This document shows positions 7,134-7,494 of a stretch of DNA of 7,494 bases, piece by piece. Every line of letters begins with the position of its first letter. Position 1 is the first letter of the stretch. The DNA lies in contig CAYQTK010000214.1 of assembly GCA_964420375.1 (NCBI GenBank), positions 1 through 7,494 on the forward strand. Reading direction: 5' to 3'. The stretch is from CAYQTK01 sp964420375. Lineage in GTDB: Bacteria; RBG-13-61-14; DATKZS01. The notes beneath the pieces were generated by a model that had not been told where the DNA came from, searched no databases, and was given only the letters and a program-made list of their open reading frames with translations. The position numbers were made by a program, and so were the translations under genes.

Positions 7134-7279
7134 CCGGCGTTGCGATGATGGGTTTATCGCCTCCGGGCTTCCGGTCTGCCTGTGCGTTCCGCCTGACTGT
7201 GCGGACACGTAACAGGGCAGACAGGCACGCAGACAGGCGGGGAAAGAGAAAAGCCCGGAACAGGTCCGGCCCTCCCCGC
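7134..7279. repeat. Dense block of nested inverted repeats (structured element)
   Basis: Several stems overlap here. GCGAT (7142-7146) pairs with ATCGC (7156-7160). A long imperfect palindrome has its left arm at 7171-7192 and right arm at 7201-7225 around an 8-base loop; its core TTCCGC/GCGGA and ends TCTGCC/GGCAGA match well, with a few bulges. TCCGGGCTT (7162-7170) pairs perfectly with AAGCCCGGA (7251-7259) around that palindrome. GCGGGGA (7237-7243) pairs with TCCCCGC (7273-7279) and encloses CCGGA (7255-7259) with TCCGG (7265-7269). The stems at 7251-7259 are mutually exclusive alternatives. The block is GC-rich next to an AT-rich promoter. It could be a structured RNA, a small non-coding mobile repeat or a protein-binding site. 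I match it to no known family. Confidence 0.55.
7217..7238 (+). repeat. Tandem 10-base direct repeat
   Basis: GCAGACAGGC occurs twice (7217-7226 and 7229-7238), separated by AC. It lies in the right arm of the large palindrome, so either copy could pair with the left arm, giving alternative hairpins. This may reflect a local duplication. Confidence 0.7.
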
Positions 7280-7309
7280 TGTATAGCCACCAGCCTGGCG
7301 CTCTGTCAA
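7280..7309 (-). promoter_or_regulatory. Promoter-like pair next to the structured block
   Basis: On the minus strand a perfect TTGACA (complement of 7304-7309) is followed after 18 bases by TATACA (complement of 7280-7285), four of six matches to the -10 consensus. A transcript would begin near 7273, inside the first stem of the inverted-repeat block, and run toward the regulator. It could make a small RNA or serve as a weak upstream promoter for the operon. The spacing is one base longer than ideal. Confidence 0.35.
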
Positions 7310-7343
7310 GCGTTTTCCGTCGCCTACAAGACTGATCTTCTTC

Positions 7344-7366
7344 GTGCGAGCGACTTTCATTCGCGA
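7344..7366 (+). repeat. REP-like palindromic repeat, copy 1 (imperfect)
   Basis: The element starts GTGCGAGCGACTTT and ends TCGCGA. Bases 7343-7357 are identical to 7463-7477. The stem is weaker than in copy 2: GCGA (7350-7353) pairs with TCGC (7361-7364) across a 7-base loop. The pattern (GT-initial head, GAGCGAC stem, TTT loop, TCGCGA end) resembles REP elements mobilised by RAYT (TnpA-REP) transposases. Confidence 0.55.
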
Positions 7367-7371
7367 CTTCC

Positions 7372-7392
7372 GACGCTCTCACAGCATGCGTC
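7372..7392. repeat. Small inverted repeat
   Basis: GACGC (7372-7376) and GCGTC (7388-7392) are perfect reverse complements with an 11-base loop, between the two REP-like copies. No T tract follows, so it is not a terminator. Confidence 0.35.
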
Positions 7393-7403
7393 AAAGTAAG
7401 CTT

Positions 7404-7426
7404 GACAAGACACATCCGCTCTTGTC
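7404..7426. repeat. Perfect 7-bp inverted repeat between the REP-like copies
   Basis: GACAAGA (7404-7410) pairs with TCTTGTC (7420-7426) around a 9-base loop, and two G-T wobbles could extend the stem to 7402-7428. No T run follows on either strand. It may be part of a composite palindromic array with the REP-like copies. Confidence 0.45.
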
Positions 7427-7463
7427 GGACGCCTTATCGTGCTCTGTAAAAGTAAGGTGATAC

Positions 7464-7485
7464 GTGCGAGCGACTTTAGTCGCGA
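7464..7485 (+). repeat. REP-like palindromic repeat, copy 2 (intact hairpin)
   Basis: GTGCGAGCGAC, then TTT, then AGTCGCGA. GCGACT (7470-7475) pairs perfectly with AGTCGC (7478-7483), leaving TT at the tip, or more realistically a 5-bp stem with a TTTA loop. The sequence is close to the GAGCG-C-TTTAG-CGCGA pattern that I recall from proteobacterial REP families. It is in the same orientation as copy 1, 120 bases away. Confidence 0.65.
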
Positions 7486-7494
7486 TATAAATTC

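Noticed and set aside
7125..7137. Minus strand reads CCGGCTAACTCTC, similar to the 16S rRNA 530-loop region
   Set aside because: The match is about a dozen bases and the following CAGCAGCCGCGG core is absent. There is no rRNA context on either side.
7134..7190. Possible c-di-GMP (GEMM-I) riboswitch on the minus strand, from ACGCACAGGC and AAACCCATC stretches
   Set aside because: The conserved GGGACGCAAAGCC segment is missing and the spacing does not fit the GEMM-I layout. It remains only an unidentified structured block.
7129..7226. Integron attC-like site, prompted by GTTAGCC and GTAAC near the palindrome
   Set aside because: GTTAGCC does not match the GTTRRRY core, no matching RYYYAAC partner is correctly placed, and no cassette gene adjoins.
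7099..7415. Overlapping open frames of 63-97 codons on both strands
   Set aside because: No credible ribosome sites, implausible Arg/Pro/Ser-rich translations and direct overlap with the inverted-repeat block. They are frames left open by GC-rich composition.

Overview
The window holds a complete tripartite RND-type efflux operon from a Gram-negative bacterium, with its own TetR-family regulator. All four genes lie on the minus strand and read from right to left. The tripartite envelope architecture (outer-membrane lipoprotein channel, membrane-anchored periplasmic adaptor, 12-helix inner-membrane pump), the moderate to high GC content and the strong Shine-Dalgarno sites fit a proteobacterium or a member of the Desulfobacterota. 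The sequence alone does not fix the lineage.

Layout from left to right: positions 1-140 hold the last 45 codons of an unrecognised plus-strand gene. At 170-201 a GC-rich hairpin separates it from the convergent efflux operon. The pump (220-3399), adaptor (3396-4661) and outer-membrane factor (4658-6160) follow, each pair joined by a 4-base ATGA stop/start overlap that implies translational coupling. An 86-base gap (6161-6246) with a strong ribosome site and small palindromes separates them from the regulator gene (6247-6924). Upstream of the regulator is a near-consensus sigma-70-type promoter (-35 at 6995-7000, -10 at 6973-6978) with an AT-rich upstream tract. A 14-base inverted repeat fills most of the spacer between the two boxes and is a good candidate for an autorepression operator.

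The last 470 bases (7026-7494) carry no gene I can support. About 150 of them (7134-7279) are dense in nested inverted repeats. A promoter-like pair on the minus strand (7280-7309) abuts this block. Further right are two copies of a REP-like palindromic repeat (7344-7366 and 7464-7485) with two more hairpins between them.

Working model: the regulator represses its own promoter and therefore the whole regulator-OMF-adaptor-pump transcript. An unknown ligand relieves repression, and the three structural proteins assemble into a proton-driven exporter spanning both membranes. The system is of a known general type. The points most worth checking are the operator inside the promoter, the replacement of the usual TM10 lysine in the pump, and the structured intergenic block with REP-like repeats.
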